The position numbers and the translations under genes were made by a program. Shown piece after piece: positions 12,341-24,359 of a stretch of DNA of 64,000 bases. The notes under the pieces were generated by a model, which saw only the letters and a list, made by a program, of their open reading frames with translations, was not told the origin of the DNA and searched no databases. Numbering within the stretch: position 1 is the stretch's first letter; the number at the start of each line of letters is the position of its first letter. The DNA is from Schistocephalus solidus (lineage: Eukaryota; Platyhelminthes; Cestoda; Diphyllobothriidea; Diphyllobothriidae): NCBI GenBank assembly GCA_017591395.1, contig WEDG01006602.1:1-64000 (forward strand), written 5' to 3'.

Positions 12341-13295
12341 AGTGAAGCGACGATGAGCTTATTGGTGAATACTGAAGCTGCTTAAGAGATTTTATATCTA
12401 CTTTTTAAGAAAGTAGGTGCCAGCGGAATAATCAGCATTTGATTAAGCTATGTTTTGGGAAATTAAATCAAACTGACCTTCTATTTGGTACTGCAATATA
12501 CCGTGAATAAGTTTTTGGATCATTGGTAGGAACAACGTTGTCCAAACTAGAGTGCTTGCATTGTTATTTTCTAACTCCTTGTTTCTATGAATATTGTCTG
12601 TCTAATGAAATTTTACCGCTAAATTTTCCAAGAGAAAAACTGAATGACAAACAATTTAGTAACGCGCGGTCACTCGTAAAAAGGGTACGATAGAAATTAG
12701 TTAATAAAACTGGACGCAATTAGAATAAATGAGGTCATAAATAATATTATTTCTTGTCACGGTGCGAATAAATTTCGATAAGTAGGGAGACTTTATTGTA
12801 TCCTGTTAATGCCTGAAGTTTGGGAGCAGAATTGTTGGAGGTCAGCCAATTTACGGCAACTTATAATCTTTCCCGTTTAGTTTGACATCAAATAGATTCC
12901 CTGCACCATATTCCGAGAGATCGCATAGCTTGCTTTTATTACCTAGGTTACGAAAAGGATTACATGTGAACCGCACAGGACGGTCAGAGACTGGCGGGAT
13001 GTTAAATTTGACTTTCACTTTCGTTTTCCCTTTCGATCTTAATCTCAGCGACCGTGGCGGTAGTCGAGTCCCGCAGTTCCGTGACCTACACCTCTCGAAG
13101 GATCAATCGTCTGACGAAACACCCTCCTCTCTGTAAAACCTTTCGCTCTGGTGAAGTCAAACCCTTGTATATCGCTATTTCATCTTTCCTCAGACTCCGT
13201 TTAATATTAATAGTCTTCTTCGTTCCATCGGTTACGTTCAATTGTGAATAAACGAACATCTATCCTTTACATTACCTGTCTTTTTATACCTCGAT
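12341..13295. other. No recognisable gene; overlapping short frames
   Basis: A/T-rich to 12,860, then more balanced sequence. Two overlapping + strand frames (12,882-13,136 and 13,054-13,251) resemble nothing I know and may be leader sequence of the frame at 13,296. Confidence 0.35.
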
Positions 13296-13619
13296 ATGAG
13301 TGAATCACTCCAGCAAGAGAAATCTGAAATGGATGAATCCCTTACTGAGCCGGCCCTTTTAGACTGTGGATTTTCATCCCCCGTATCTACGTCTGAGATT
13401 GAAGGGACAAGCCGACGTCCTGTCGACGGAAAGAAGAAGGACGTTATACATGCACAGCCAACTAGCACTTTCCTATTTTTCTGGGAGGATGACTTAGACG
13501 AAGCAAATATTTCGAGAATATTAAGAAGTGCTCAGCTCATAGGGTTAATGTTAATGAGAGGATCTAATATAAAGAATACAATCATCGCCACGTTTTTAAA
13601 TGTGGTCGTATATATATAA
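13296..13619 (+). CDS. Hypothetical acidic open frame, 107 codons
   Basis: An ATG-started frame begins MSESLQQEKSEMDESLTEP and continues with a Ser/Thr/Glu-rich stretch, a basic DGKKKD patch, then FFWEDDLDEANISRILRSAQ. The first 60 residues look disordered. The last 30 or so are A/T-rich coding and may not be protein at all, since a GT lies at 13,543 just after the segment ending RSAQLIG, where an exon could end. The flanks give no retroelement or host-gene match. It could be a first exon, an element ORF or chance. I do not recognise a family. Confidence 0.25.
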   Translation: MSESLQQEKSEMDESLTEPALLDCGFSSPVSTSEIEGTSRRPVDGKKKDVIHAQPTSTFLFFWEDDLDEANISRILRSAQLIGLMLMRGSNIKNTIIATFLNVVVYI

Positions 13620-14849
13620 CATGGGATTACTTATGCGAGTGTGGAGTTCGAAATTAGATGGAGTCTAAGATTTTATAATGCACAAAACATTTGGAGCGAA
13701 CTCATAGTTCATTTCTCGGTTATTTTTGTAAGAATGAACTCGCACTGAAAGAAATTATACTGAGCATATTCTTTAGACAAAGGTTACGTTCGTTTTTGTT
13801 TATAAAAATGAAGGCATGTTGGTGGAAAATGAAACTGCAGGGATGAAGTAAGAGGCCGAAAGCCAAATTGCTGCTTTATATAATTTTTAAGATGTCATTA
13901 CTAAGGAATCGTTATCTAAGGGAAACATATTTGGTAGGATCAATGAGTATTAAAGCTATTTTTAGGGTACAAAATATAAGGCATAAAAATGAGATTTTTG
14001 GAATGATTAAAAAATGTGAGGGGGACTCGAAGTAAAAGTGGACAAAATATTTTTTTAAATAGTTACATCATTAGCCGTTTCAATTATTTTGCGTCTGAGA
14101 AGCTGTTGGGTAGGAATATTGCTGACCAAGTGGTTTTCATTTATGTTACATGCCGGATTGTTAACAAGTTTCCCAATCATAGTGACTTTTGAATGGAACT
14201 TTGGATTATCAACAGATAAATATTTGCTTGGGGTATTATTATACTTATTCAATTGTACGACTAGAAAAGGTTAACTTGACATGGCATGGGAATGGGGTGA
14301 GCTTGGCCCCCTTTTGAACTAAGTCACTATTCTGTCCGCTGAAGGGTGACTCCTATGCAAAAGTTTGCTGGTCGTTACTTCTTAAGTCAAGTGGTCTGGT
14401 AAAGCTGGATGCACGATACATTACGCTGGCAGCACAGGTTAAAATCAAAATGCCGATACATGGGTTCCGCCGATATCCTGCCACTGCATAACACAGGGGT
14501 TTGACTGCTCAGTAGGACCCTAAGTAATCCCCTTCTGAATAACTTGTTGGAAGGAGTACAAAGAATCGTCGCTTCTTCATCCGTATAACCACTCCCACGT
14601 ATCGGTGCAAAGTGCGTAGCAAATTAACTATGCAGATCAATATTCTAACCTGATTTCAAAAAAGTAGTTATCTCTAGGATTTTAGTTCATTCACATTCTT
14701 GCTGATAAACACCATGCCTCTCTAATTCATAACGAAATCATATGTTTCCCTCGAGCTTCAAACGAACTATTTATTTCAAGAATATTGCCCTCATCTTTAA
14801 GCTTAAAATATCGACCTAGCTTTTACTTGTTCGTCAGTTGTCATAACGC
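13620..14849. other. No recognisable gene
   Basis: A/T-rich spacer apart from the 14,430-14,530 segment that weakly matches 60-160. No open frame here has a family I recognise. Confidence 0.4.
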
Positions 14850-15790
14850 ATTATAATGCACATTCGTACTCATCTGCCTAGAAGGTGGCGCTCACTAACA
14901 CTGTCTTTGCGCACAAGATTTCTTTGCCATAAGAACGGACGACTAAAGCAGACAACTCTAACCTCCATTCCATTGTGGAATAAATCAAAATCAGACCAAT
15001 CCTTCATAGGCACCAAGGTTTTTTGGTTCCCCTACGATGGAAGTATACCGAAAGAGTTGATGGTGCTTCTTTCGAGGTTCTTCATTTTGCACTTTTGGTT
15101 ATAATGGCTTATAGCTGTGTTCGTTTCTTGTAACCCTTAAAGTACAGCTGTAAGTCGTGTCCGTTGCGACAGGACAACAAGACCTTTATAGCTACAGCCT
15201 AGATGTTAGGATTTTGGGTATGCTGATACTACCATCCGATTACAGATGCAGCAAGGACCTTCATCTACAAGTAACGCCCAGTTTCCTTGCCATTAATTCC
15301 ACACTGCATTCCAATTTCCTTTATCAACATTCAGGGTTCCAAGTAAGGCCTCAAACTTTCGAGGGCCTGAAGATAGAAACCGGTAGACTTCGGGACCATT
15401 GAGTTCATGCGCAATAAACTGATACTCAACATTTAAATTGGCTGCGAAACGAAATGCATGTGAGAAAAAAGGACCAAAATCATCATTGACCTTGTGTGGG
15501 CTATGGAAACCACCGAGGAGTACAGAGAATTTATTCTTATAGAACCTCCAAATCAGAAATATGTGAACCGCCTAGCAGCAGAAATGCAATACTTGCTTAA
15601 CATAGATTTATAACTCCCCATACCGGCTATCTTGAAGTTCATTTTGAAAATAAAGTTAGCCTAGAAAAGGGAATTTGGAGTCAGTTGAGGAAAATGTTGC
15701 CTATGCCTCATTTACAAGAACACAGCCCACACAGTGGATGTGTATGGCAACTTACTAAGCCGCAATGATGTCGAATCCAGAGAAACCGAA
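14850..15790 (-). pseudogene. CR1-like LINE endonuclease, decayed copy
   Basis: The - strand gives KNKFSVLLGGFHSPHK, FSHAFRFAANLNVEYQFIAH, ELNGPEVYRFLSSGPRKFEA and LLG in one run near 15,540-15,330. This lines up with NNSLLVGSVYRPPN, FHAAADLNLKYCLIAG and DFNLPEVLWFPTYGPAKFED of the endonuclease at 9.7-10.6 kb. The catalytic GDFN has become AHELN. The reading is broken on both sides, and only this core is convincing; the outer limits are approximate. It is a separate, older insertion of the same broad family. Confidence 0.65.
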
Positions 15791-16480
15791 CCATGCCGAT
15801 TTCAACAAAATTATATTAGTTAGGATATGGGGCTGATTTATACTTAAGATAAATGTGCAACTAATAGCGGAGCGTTTTTGAGTTTAGTATTTGCAACACT
15901 GTAACCGAAAATACAACTCTGCAGAAGTAAATAGGAAAGCTTGAGGGCAGAAAACTGAAAAGGAATATTATGCTATATAAAACTGAGCTTATGTTCTGTT
16001 TCCTCCTGATTTCCTAGCTTATTACTCCACCGAGTTCATCACTTTGTTCAATTATATTCACTGAAGCCCTAATGGAGTCCGATTTAGCATTCCAGCTTAG
16101 AACTTAACCAAATTTGTTATCTTACCGCTAACTGTGACGTATTCTTAAACCATCAAGAGTTCCAGGAGCTTGAAAATGACCGAGCAAATTGTGGAAGTTA
16201 CAATTTCTTGAGAAGGATGCCAAGGAACGCAGTTACTTGCTACATATCAGGCCACGATGCTAACTTTCGGAGATTGAACAGAGGCCACAAGTTTACGGTT
16301 TTTAGCTAATCTCTTTCGGGAGAGTTGAGTCCATCGGAGTGATTATCTCCTAAAGTGCAGAGATAAAAGTATGTACAATTTACAACAGTAAGTTTACTGC
16401 AGTAAATGAACTAGCTTAAAAAGAAAAAAACGCAAAATACAGCCAAATATATTAGGCCAGTTGCCAAGAACTGGTAGGTG
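15791..16480. other. No recognisable gene
   Basis: I see no convincing coding or repeat structure in this spacer between two retroelement remnants. Confidence 0.4.
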
Positions 16481-17450
16481 GATGTAAATTCTGCGACCAC
16501 AAGCAAATATTTTCTTAAAAAATCACCGATAAAATATGCTGATTGCCAACGAATATCATCATGAAGCAACGTATATCTTATGTTTTGCAATCGAGCTGTG
16601 CGCATTTACCTCCCTCGAAGACCTTGAGAAGACTAATTAACTTACGGTTGGCTCGCTCCACTTCACAGTTTCACTTCAGGTGGACTAGCGTTTTGGCGGT
16701 TTTGTAAATTTCAAACAGTTCGCATACTTCTTGTAGGCCTTTACAATCAAATTTGGTGCCAAATTCGGAGTGCTTAGATAGTAGAGCATCAGGTTGCCTT
16801 ACAATTTACAGAAGAGCGCCGTTATGAATGATACAGTGTCCTGTCGTAGGAGCTCTACTGATTTTGTTTGTTTGATGAAATAAGCTACCACGAAAAAGAC
16901 GAGCCGGTACGCTCCAGTAGTAATGTAAAGTGGGCATATAATGTGGATATCTAACCACGGGAAAGAGAGTTTGACTGATTTCGGTTTTGGCGTAGAACGC
17001 ATATCTTGGTGTATTTTTAAACAAGTCACATATCAAGTAAGTGTTACAGAAGGTAATGCAGTATTCGTGTGCTTGTGACCACCAAAATGCTTGTCGACTT
17101 GCCTTTTCAGTTGTTTATTGCCTGATACAACTAAGTTCCTCGCATATATTGCTTGGCGTTGGTTGGACGAGTCATCAGGGAAGGACTACAATGGATGAAC
17201 TGAGTGCCTCACCTTTGAAAAATTCAACATTGTTATATAAAGCAAAGTCTTCATTGATGTCGAAGGATAAAGGTTCCTTCTATAAATCCAGATAAGTCTG
17301 TGTATGTGGAACCAGTACACTGGCGTATGAAATGGCCGTAGACTGTCACAGTGTCTGGCAGTACTCGTGGGATGGGAACCACCTTTTGACGACTGGGAGA
17401 GATTTCAGCTGAGAGAGTATACTGCTGTAAAATCCCTGTCATCGAGGTAG
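16480..17450 (-). pseudogene. Gypsy-type LTR retrotransposon integrase, decayed
   Basis: The - strand translation from about 17,000 down gives VKLSFPWLDIHIICPLYITT, GAYRLVFFVVAYFIKQTKSV and ELLRQDTVSFITALFCKL. After a frame change comes SEFGTKFDCKGLQEVCELFE, IYKTAKTLVHLK, then NCEVERANRKLISLLKVFEG near 16,640-16,600. Order and spacing match the Gypsy integrase core, including the segment that normally reads QVERANRTLI. The aspartate of the usual VDYF is alanine and the second aspartate region is damaged, so it is inactive. A weaker stretch at 17,251-17,442 (RQKVVPIPRVLPDTV) sits where the zinc-binding N-terminus would be. No LTRs were found around it. Confidence 0.6.
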
Positions 17451-18394
17451 CTGCCTTATTGTCTTATTAAGTTTTGTCTCCGCTGAACATCCTTATGGTC
17501 AGACTCAATAATTTGAGGCTCAAGAAGTATAAAGAGGCGGAACTACCTGGTACCGGTTTTTACGGTTAAAAATTCCCGTCAGTAGGTTTAATACTCCGTT
17601 ATCGCTGGGAATCCTCTAAAGACTATTCACAGCTGTGAAATCCGCCATGAATGGATCTATAGTGTATATTTCTCTGAGGTTATATGCAGCCCTGTGGAGC
17701 AGATCTCATTTCCGTGGCGGTTACTCTTGCCTCGGAGAAACCACGCTTCGTAGGAATACGTCGGAACCCAACAGCTCTTACCTTGATTAGAACCCCATGT
17801 GCGTTGGAATGCTGTTTTCTGGTGGTTCGATGGGTAAAAATAACACAAAAAACTTAAAGCAAGCATCTCTAGGGCATAAATATGCTAAAACTAATTGCAT
17901 GAGTCTCTAAAATGTATCGATGACATTGCACAATCCAAAGAAAATCCCCCTTACCAAATTAAAACAACCATTAAGGATGTTAAAAATGACTTAAAATCAA
18001 GATTTGCGAGTTCAGTCTTGAATTTCTAGCAGTTGGACCCATGATCCAATGTGGAGAACTAGCTAGTATAAAAACGTGTAGGATTAACGATTTTACATGT
18101 TCATGCATAGTTTACACCATTATATTGGGTTTGAATTTTATTGTTAGTGATATTCTTTATCAAATAGTGGATGGATCGACGACAGGCATTAAAGCAATAA
18201 AAATAGCAGGCACTGTGACGCGGAGTTGACCTGAGTAACTGGACTCTTCACTTCGATAAAACAAATTGCCGTAGGACCGCCTGATACAATGTGATCCGCA
18301 TTATAGCCTGTGCGGGTTATTGCGTCTCCTCTGGCCCTTCGTCTACTCGTCGCACAGCCCTGCACGTGCTGTCAGTGGTAGTTGTTCGTACAAA
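17451..18394. other. Upstream region of the CACT gene, no recognised element
   Basis: No retroelement motif or long frame is convincing here. The last 100 bases before the CACT start codon are richer in G/C and presumably hold its 5' untranslated region. I could not place a TATA box, initiator or splice-leader acceptor with confidence. Confidence 0.35.
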
Positions 18395-21295
18395 ATGTCT
18401 GAGGAACGCTATGGTGAAGTTCCTGTAAGCTCTTGGAAATCATTTCTGGCTGGTGGCTTTGGTGGAATGTGCACTGTTGCTACGGGCCACCCGCTCGATA
18501 CAATCAAAGTTCGTTTGCAAACCATGCCTCACCCGCTTCCCGGGGGAAGTCCGCTTTATCATGGAACTATTGACTGTGCCCGTAAAATTGTAATAAATGA
18601 GGGGTTCCGGGGCCTTTACAAAGGCATGGGAGCCCCGTTACTCGGTGTGACACCCATGTTTGCCGTCTGTTTTTTTGGATTCAACCTTGGGAAGGAGTTA
18701 TTTTCGAAAAATCCGGATCGCATAACGTAATTTTTGTTATTTATGACGTTTGCAGCAAACACGAGATCTTTTGTGCCGGCTTGCTTTCTGGTGTATTCAC
18801 GACAGGTATTATGGTTCCTGGTGAAAGAATAAAATGTATTTTGCAGGTAAATTTTCTCAAACCCTTTTTCTTCGAACGTACTTTTCTCTTAAATTATAAC
18901 GTTTGCCTTTCAACTTTACCTCTTACTGTTTCTGCAGATTCAAGCTCATTCCATTGGACCAGTCAAGTACAAGGGTCCCGTGGACGTTGTTCGCAAACTT
19001 CACAGAGAAGGCGGTATCCGCAGCATTTACAAAGGAACAGCAGCTACTCTACTCCGAGGTGAGTCCATGCAAGTATTAGAATATCGGTTTTTACATCAAG
19101 TAATTTAATACATATATGTAGAATCAGATTTTTCCTGTATAGTTTTCATTCATACTCTTAGCTTTTATGGTGGCTAATTTCGTTCTTGCTTTTCAATGAG
19201 CGAAACAAAAAATTTTCAAGGTAACGAGTTGACCTGTCGCACTCTTCAATTTTACCCATTTTTGGATATTGCTGTCTTCACTTCTTCTTTGGTTTCAATA
19301 TTTCTTGCCTTTGAATGAATCATTCTAGTTTTTGCAACTCCTTATTTCCAGTAGCCATTGGAAATTAAGTGTTATCGCTCTTTGTGCATACTTTGCCATT
19401 TTGCATTCTTCTCACTGAAAATTACACCTTGACCCGTTTTTTAAAAGATAAAGTCTATAATAAAGTGCTAAATATGATATTTTTGGCGATGACTGTACTG
19501 TTCTGCCTTCAAGGCATATAAATATTTACCGTGTCAGTGACATCTTTCGTGATGTGCCTCATACTATTACCATTTATTTTCGATTACAGATGTGCCTGCA
19601 TCCGGAATGTATTTCTTGAGTTATGAATGGATTAAGGAACTACTGATGCCTGTAGGCGCAGCGTAAGTATTTATTCGTATCCCTGAAACCACAGGCTTTC
19701 CAACTGTTTAACCTTTCCGCCTGCAACCCATAAAGGAAACTGCAAGCGTTCTAATGTCAATGACCGACAGACCTTTTCTTTAAAATGTCAGACCAATAGT
19801 AGACTTATCCACGTCCTTTCGATACATTAAGTCATCGATGTTCTTCAGCCCTTCCTTTTAAGATATCATAGTTTTTAGTGCAAGTCTCTTGTCTGTAAAT
19901 GCTGTAGTTATTCGTCATTTCCTTGTCATCTTTTGACTTTATTTATCTGAAAACCTTGTTTTGGAGTTGTTTAGTCGGAGAAATTTCTGCATAACTCCCG
20001 GAGTTTTTCATACATGGTCAAATGACTTACCTAATAAATCATGTGGAATTACTTAAAAATAAAGGTTTTTACAGCAAGACTTATTATTACTTGCCATTTA
20101 TCATTTAAAAAATCTATCTAGTTTTTGTCATACTTATAATTGTATGTTCTTTGAAACGGTAGTTTAAAATGAGTCATATTGGACTAAACATGTAAATCAG
20201 TCTCCCCGAAGAAAAGCTGCATAACCTAACCAGATTGAAACCACTTTTATTTAACAGGTGTCTTTCTTTTTGAACAGCAAATCGGATCTCGGTGTACCCC
20301 AGACACTGTTTGCCGGTGGCATGGCCGGTATATTCAACTGGCTTGTTGCAATTCCACCTGATGTGCTGAAGTCTCGGCTGCAGACAGGTTGGACACTTTT
20401 GTTGTCACTGTCGTATATGCTAATTTAAGAGTGTACCGTGTAGTTTTGCACACCAAAAAGTTCGCTGAAAATTTGGGTCCTCTTACAATACGCTTACAGG
20501 TCCTACGGAATTTTAGAATTTTGCAACTTACTGTGTCTGATAGTGTCGCTTGTTAACTCGGTTTTATTAACTGCAAACTGTTCGGTTTATTCACCACGAG
20601 TTTGTGGCTATACTGCCGAGTACTGATTTTATTCTTAGTAGGTTACTGGTTGTTAAGTTTTTGTAATTATTTGACTTCTTTTGCAATTTCGCTGTGAAGT
20701 GTTTTCCAGGTTGACTATACTTTCACAACCCCTCTCGGCCTCTTTTAGTCCTTAAGGGTTTTTTTTCAATCTGTTTCGTACTCATGGCTGAGTGGTTCCT
20801 TGTTCAAAGTCTCAGACAATTGCCTTTCAAGCCAATGATTCTGCTGTGGTATTCTCACTGCGGGCCGTTTTGCAGCCGTTGATGCTATTTCAGACCAAGC
20901 TTGATATTTTCTCCGCTTCATTTTAGCCCCGGAAGGCCGGTATCCAAAAGGTATCCGCTCAGTATTCGTGGAAATGATGGCTAAAGAGGGCATATTCGCC
21001 CTTTACAAGGGCGTTACACCCGTTATGCTCCGCGCTTTCCCAGCAAATGCTGTAAGCCTTTACTTCGTCCACTTATTTCCATGTTTGGGGCTATTTCCAT
21101 TACGTTCAGCTTTCAGGGTTCGATTACGCCAACTGCTACTCACCCTTTAAATCCACACATTCGTTGGAGAGGTAAAAGAGTCACGTAAGCGCAAAATACC
21201 CATTGGATTGAGTGTTCAACTTACAGGCACTGGGATCTTCCTCACATATTAAACTGCTTAACTGGGTACATAATTATAACACAAGGGACTACTAG
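18395..21295 (+). CDS. Mitochondrial carnitine/acylcarnitine carrier, seven exons
   Basis: Exons: 18,395-18,726; 18,756-18,846; 18,938-19,058; 19,590-19,662; 20,278-20,387; 20,927-21,051; 21,227-21,295, all with GT-AG introns and continuous frame, giving about 306 residues (the mammalian protein has about 301). Three carrier repeats are visible with the family signature at PLDTIK (33-38), PGERIK (132-137) and PPDVLK (232-237). [18 protein letters not shown] and [20 protein letters not shown] are strongly like SLC25A20 rather than other carriers. The protein should exchange acylcarnitine for carnitine across the inner mitochondrial membrane. The ATG chosen begins [17 protein letters not shown]; an upstream in-frame ATG at 18,320 would add a residue run unlike carriers. 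The last exon is inferred: it ends [13 protein letters not shown] and keeps the spacing between LG and the LNW seen in CACT, but lacks two residues after FPANA. Confidence 0.88.
18727..18755 (+). other. 29-bp micro-intron of the CACT gene
   Basis: The intron begins GTAATT and ends TTTGCAG. Without removal the frame stops after NPDRIT; with removal the codon split 2+1 restores threonine and the protein runs on as [17 protein letters not shown], which is conserved carrier sequence. The deduction rests on frame and homology, not on RNA data. Confidence 0.8.
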
Positions 21296-24200
21296 ATTCT
21301 ATCAAACGATTCATTAATATAATTTACCTTGTGATGGCATTGATGCCATCCTTCTTCTGAAAAATATTCTGACCAATTCAACCTTCGACGTCAACTGGAA
21401 CAAATTTCAAACTCCGAGATATCGTGGCACTCTCGTTTTATGAGCTTATCGAAATGTCTTTTTTACTAGTAAATTCGCGTAGCCCTACATGTCCATAAAA
21501 AAGTGTCACGCTGTCGCTCATAGATTACTACAGTAGATGTAAGTTATGATGGCAGCGGGGTGATGAAGACGGAGGATTTGGGTAGATTGATACATAACTG
21601 TCTTGGACTTATGCTGCCTTCACTCAGCCGCTCGTAACCTGTGACCAGGAACACAAACATGCGCTCATACACGGCGCAGCTGGTCAACAGACGGAGTTTA
21701 GCAAATGCGTCATCAACGTTTCATCCAACCGAAATTACTCAGATCGGACATTTATTCAATCCTAAAGGGACACCGATCTATTGGCTTTCAGAAGCAAGCA
21801 AGCTCTGTATGGATAGCAAAGGTCACCGTCTAACAGACCGAAGTCAGCTAACTTATGATACCAAAAAGATCGAAGGTATAGCGTATGGGTAGATTGATAC
21901 AGAACCGTTTCAGTCTTATGCTGGCATCATTCACCCAATCATAACTCTGACCATCACCTACGGTCAGAAACACAAACATGCGGTAGTACACGGTGCACGA
22001 GGTAAATTGGCGGGGCCAGTTCGTGACCTTGGCCACCCTAATAGACCTTGTTTGCTTCGGGAGGCCAGGGGATCGGTGTGAGCTTTTTCTTAATGGAATG
22101 CAAATTAACTTTATATTTTGTCATTTTACTTGTTACACTGGACATGCTAAGTTATATATAAACCTTCGTGTGAACGTATAACTTATCATAAGTACGAAAT
22201 TTTCGAAGTTCAAACCACTGTTCATAATTATTTGAAGATGCGACTCATAAAACGAGTGTGATAAAGGAATTTTTATGCATTGGTTCTACTTGATATAATT
22301 TCATCAATACGGTCATCGAAAATCATTCAAAAATACGCAAATTGTCTTTTGTTCCAGGCTTACTTTGCGAATTCGGCTAAAACTTTCAGTCGAAAACCAG
22401 CTTGTTGCCGTGTATGAATAGAATTGAGATGGCGTTCTTAGCTAGTTGGTTTTGAAACCATAAGTTATTTTTTCCGATGGTGTACCGAAAACTGCCAGTA
22501 TTTCGTAAGCCTTGGCGCATACGTTTCTTTTATGGATGAACGTCAGTTTCCCATTCTCTCCTTCCTACATCAGCAATCCTCCAAAATATGTTACGGTTTT
22601 GTCAGTGGCACTTGCAGTACTGAATGGTGAACAGATTCACTGCCCCTTGGACTGCATTAAGTTCGATTCATGCAAGCAGACATTTTGCTACTGACACTTT
22701 TGTCCTTCTTGCCAGCCTGGATTCTTCATATTGCTTCTTATAGCACAGTGGTTTATCGATCAGAGAAAAGGGGCACGCAACACCCACTCGGTGAAGTTTG
22801 CAAACTTCAGTACTGACTGATGTTTCGTACGTATGATCACTGGCACGTGATGCGCGTTGGATGGGAGCGTCGAACCATTCAGCTATTTCGACCAATCTTA
22901 AATCATATCTGCTTGACGCGGACTCGCTACTGATATGAAGAGGCCATCAAGGATTGAGACCGCTCCAGTTCCGATTAAATCCCTAGTTTCCTCTACAAAC
23001 AACCAACTGTGTTAACAGTCGTAACTTTTCGGATTGCCAACTGGTGGGTTTACTCAGCCCTGCTCAAGACTGGATCAGACTACAACGAATCCTTCGTACT
23101 GTGACTTTTGTGCCACTTAGATGGGTTCCGAAATTCCCCATTGGAATCTTGTTCTTAGGGAGATACGAACCAATGCATGTATGGTAAATTCAGATGTGAT
23201 ATCGACCCCTTTGTCTCCCTTCACGTCCACATGCAGTCGCCTTGTGTGGGTGTGGGCAGAGAAAGTGTGGTGGGTGCAAGTAAGCCTGCTCTACTATAAA
23301 AAAATGCATGCGCAGTTCGCCATTGCCTCCTCTGCGCTTTCGGCGGACGCCCTACCGTGGTGAATGTTGCGATTTTTGCGATGCTACTGACGTGCACAAA
23401 GGCATTACATGATTTAATTTAGATGAACGTTGTATGTTCTAACAAGGGATTAAGTGAGGTCTTGGCAGCTACCCAGCGGGAAACCGTTAGGAATATTACG
23501 AAAAACCTCTCAATCTTTTGTCTTGAGCCGCTTGAACTTGACGAACGCCTGCCTCCTGTAATCAGGAAAACACCTGGCAATCAAATGATTACGTCAATAA
23601 TATACTTTCCCCAGCACGCTCGGCCGCACTGTGTTGTGCCGGCACAAACAGGAAGGGTTGTTTTTACCACGGTTTTTCTGGGGGCTCGTACTGCGGGCGG
23701 CTGAAAGGAGTCGGCCAACAAATAACTGACGAAACGTTGAACTTCCCAAGCATTCTGCTGCTGTCATGGACTAACTTGTCCGACTAACTTGATGACATGG
23801 TTACACATATACAGACTATAACCATCTCCAATTTTCATGTCTGATACCAGCTATTTGAAAATAATGCATGCTCCAGAGTTCATGTTTCACCCCAGCTGGC
23901 CTTGCCGCAATGACTGGATTCTCGTTAAAACGATCAGGTTGACTGGTCGCGAAAGCTGCTCGTCCCCTTGACGATCGGAGTTTCAGTGCCTACAAGCTCT
24001 GCAAGGCACGAGCACACCCCTTAAATCACACTGTCCGGGATCCTAGATGCAATTTAGTTAACTGTGATGTTTGGAAGAAGGGATGCCACATCTTTATAAT
24101 GATCCCATCCAGTAGTCCGTCCGTCTGAAGAACCAGGAATAGCCAAATTGTGGTGCCAAGTCGTCTGACGCAGTAATCTGGTAAAAGAAACATTTGACCA

Positions 24201-24359
24201 AGTTTCTTACGTTGTCAACCATGACCGTCTCGTCTGTATTCCAGTTTAAAGATATCCAGGCGTCTAGATATCTCAATCACTTCCCTCCATGTTCTGAGGA
24301 GCTGACCAGCACGAGTTAGTGCGTTATTTTATGCTGGTAAGACAAGAGCCGTATTCTCG
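21296..24359. other. Downstream of CACT; no gene recognised, one diverged direct repeat
   Basis: Aside from the direct repeat listed separately, I recognise nothing. Short frames such as 23,423-23,704 (+) have no known family. A canonical AATAAA just after the CACT stop was not seen; A/T-rich variants occur near 21,310. Confidence 0.35.
21580..22010. repeat. Diverged direct repeat, about 115 bp, offset about 307 bp
   Basis: GGGTAGATTGATAC at 21,580 and again at 21,887 each start a segment with TCTTATGCTG / ACTTATGCTG, ACTCAGCCG / ACCCAATC, GGAACACAAACATGCG / AGAAACACAAACATGCG and ACACGGCGCA / ACACGGTGCA in the same order. The two copies are clearly related but have many substitutions. No coding function is apparent. 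This may be part of an old tandem or an element's untranslated region. Confidence 0.6.

Noticed and set aside
21052..21150. CACT ending by read-through of the exon 6 donor
   Set aside because: The read-through peptide does not resemble a carrier C-terminus, whereas the downstream exon at 21,227 keeps the expected LNW spacing.
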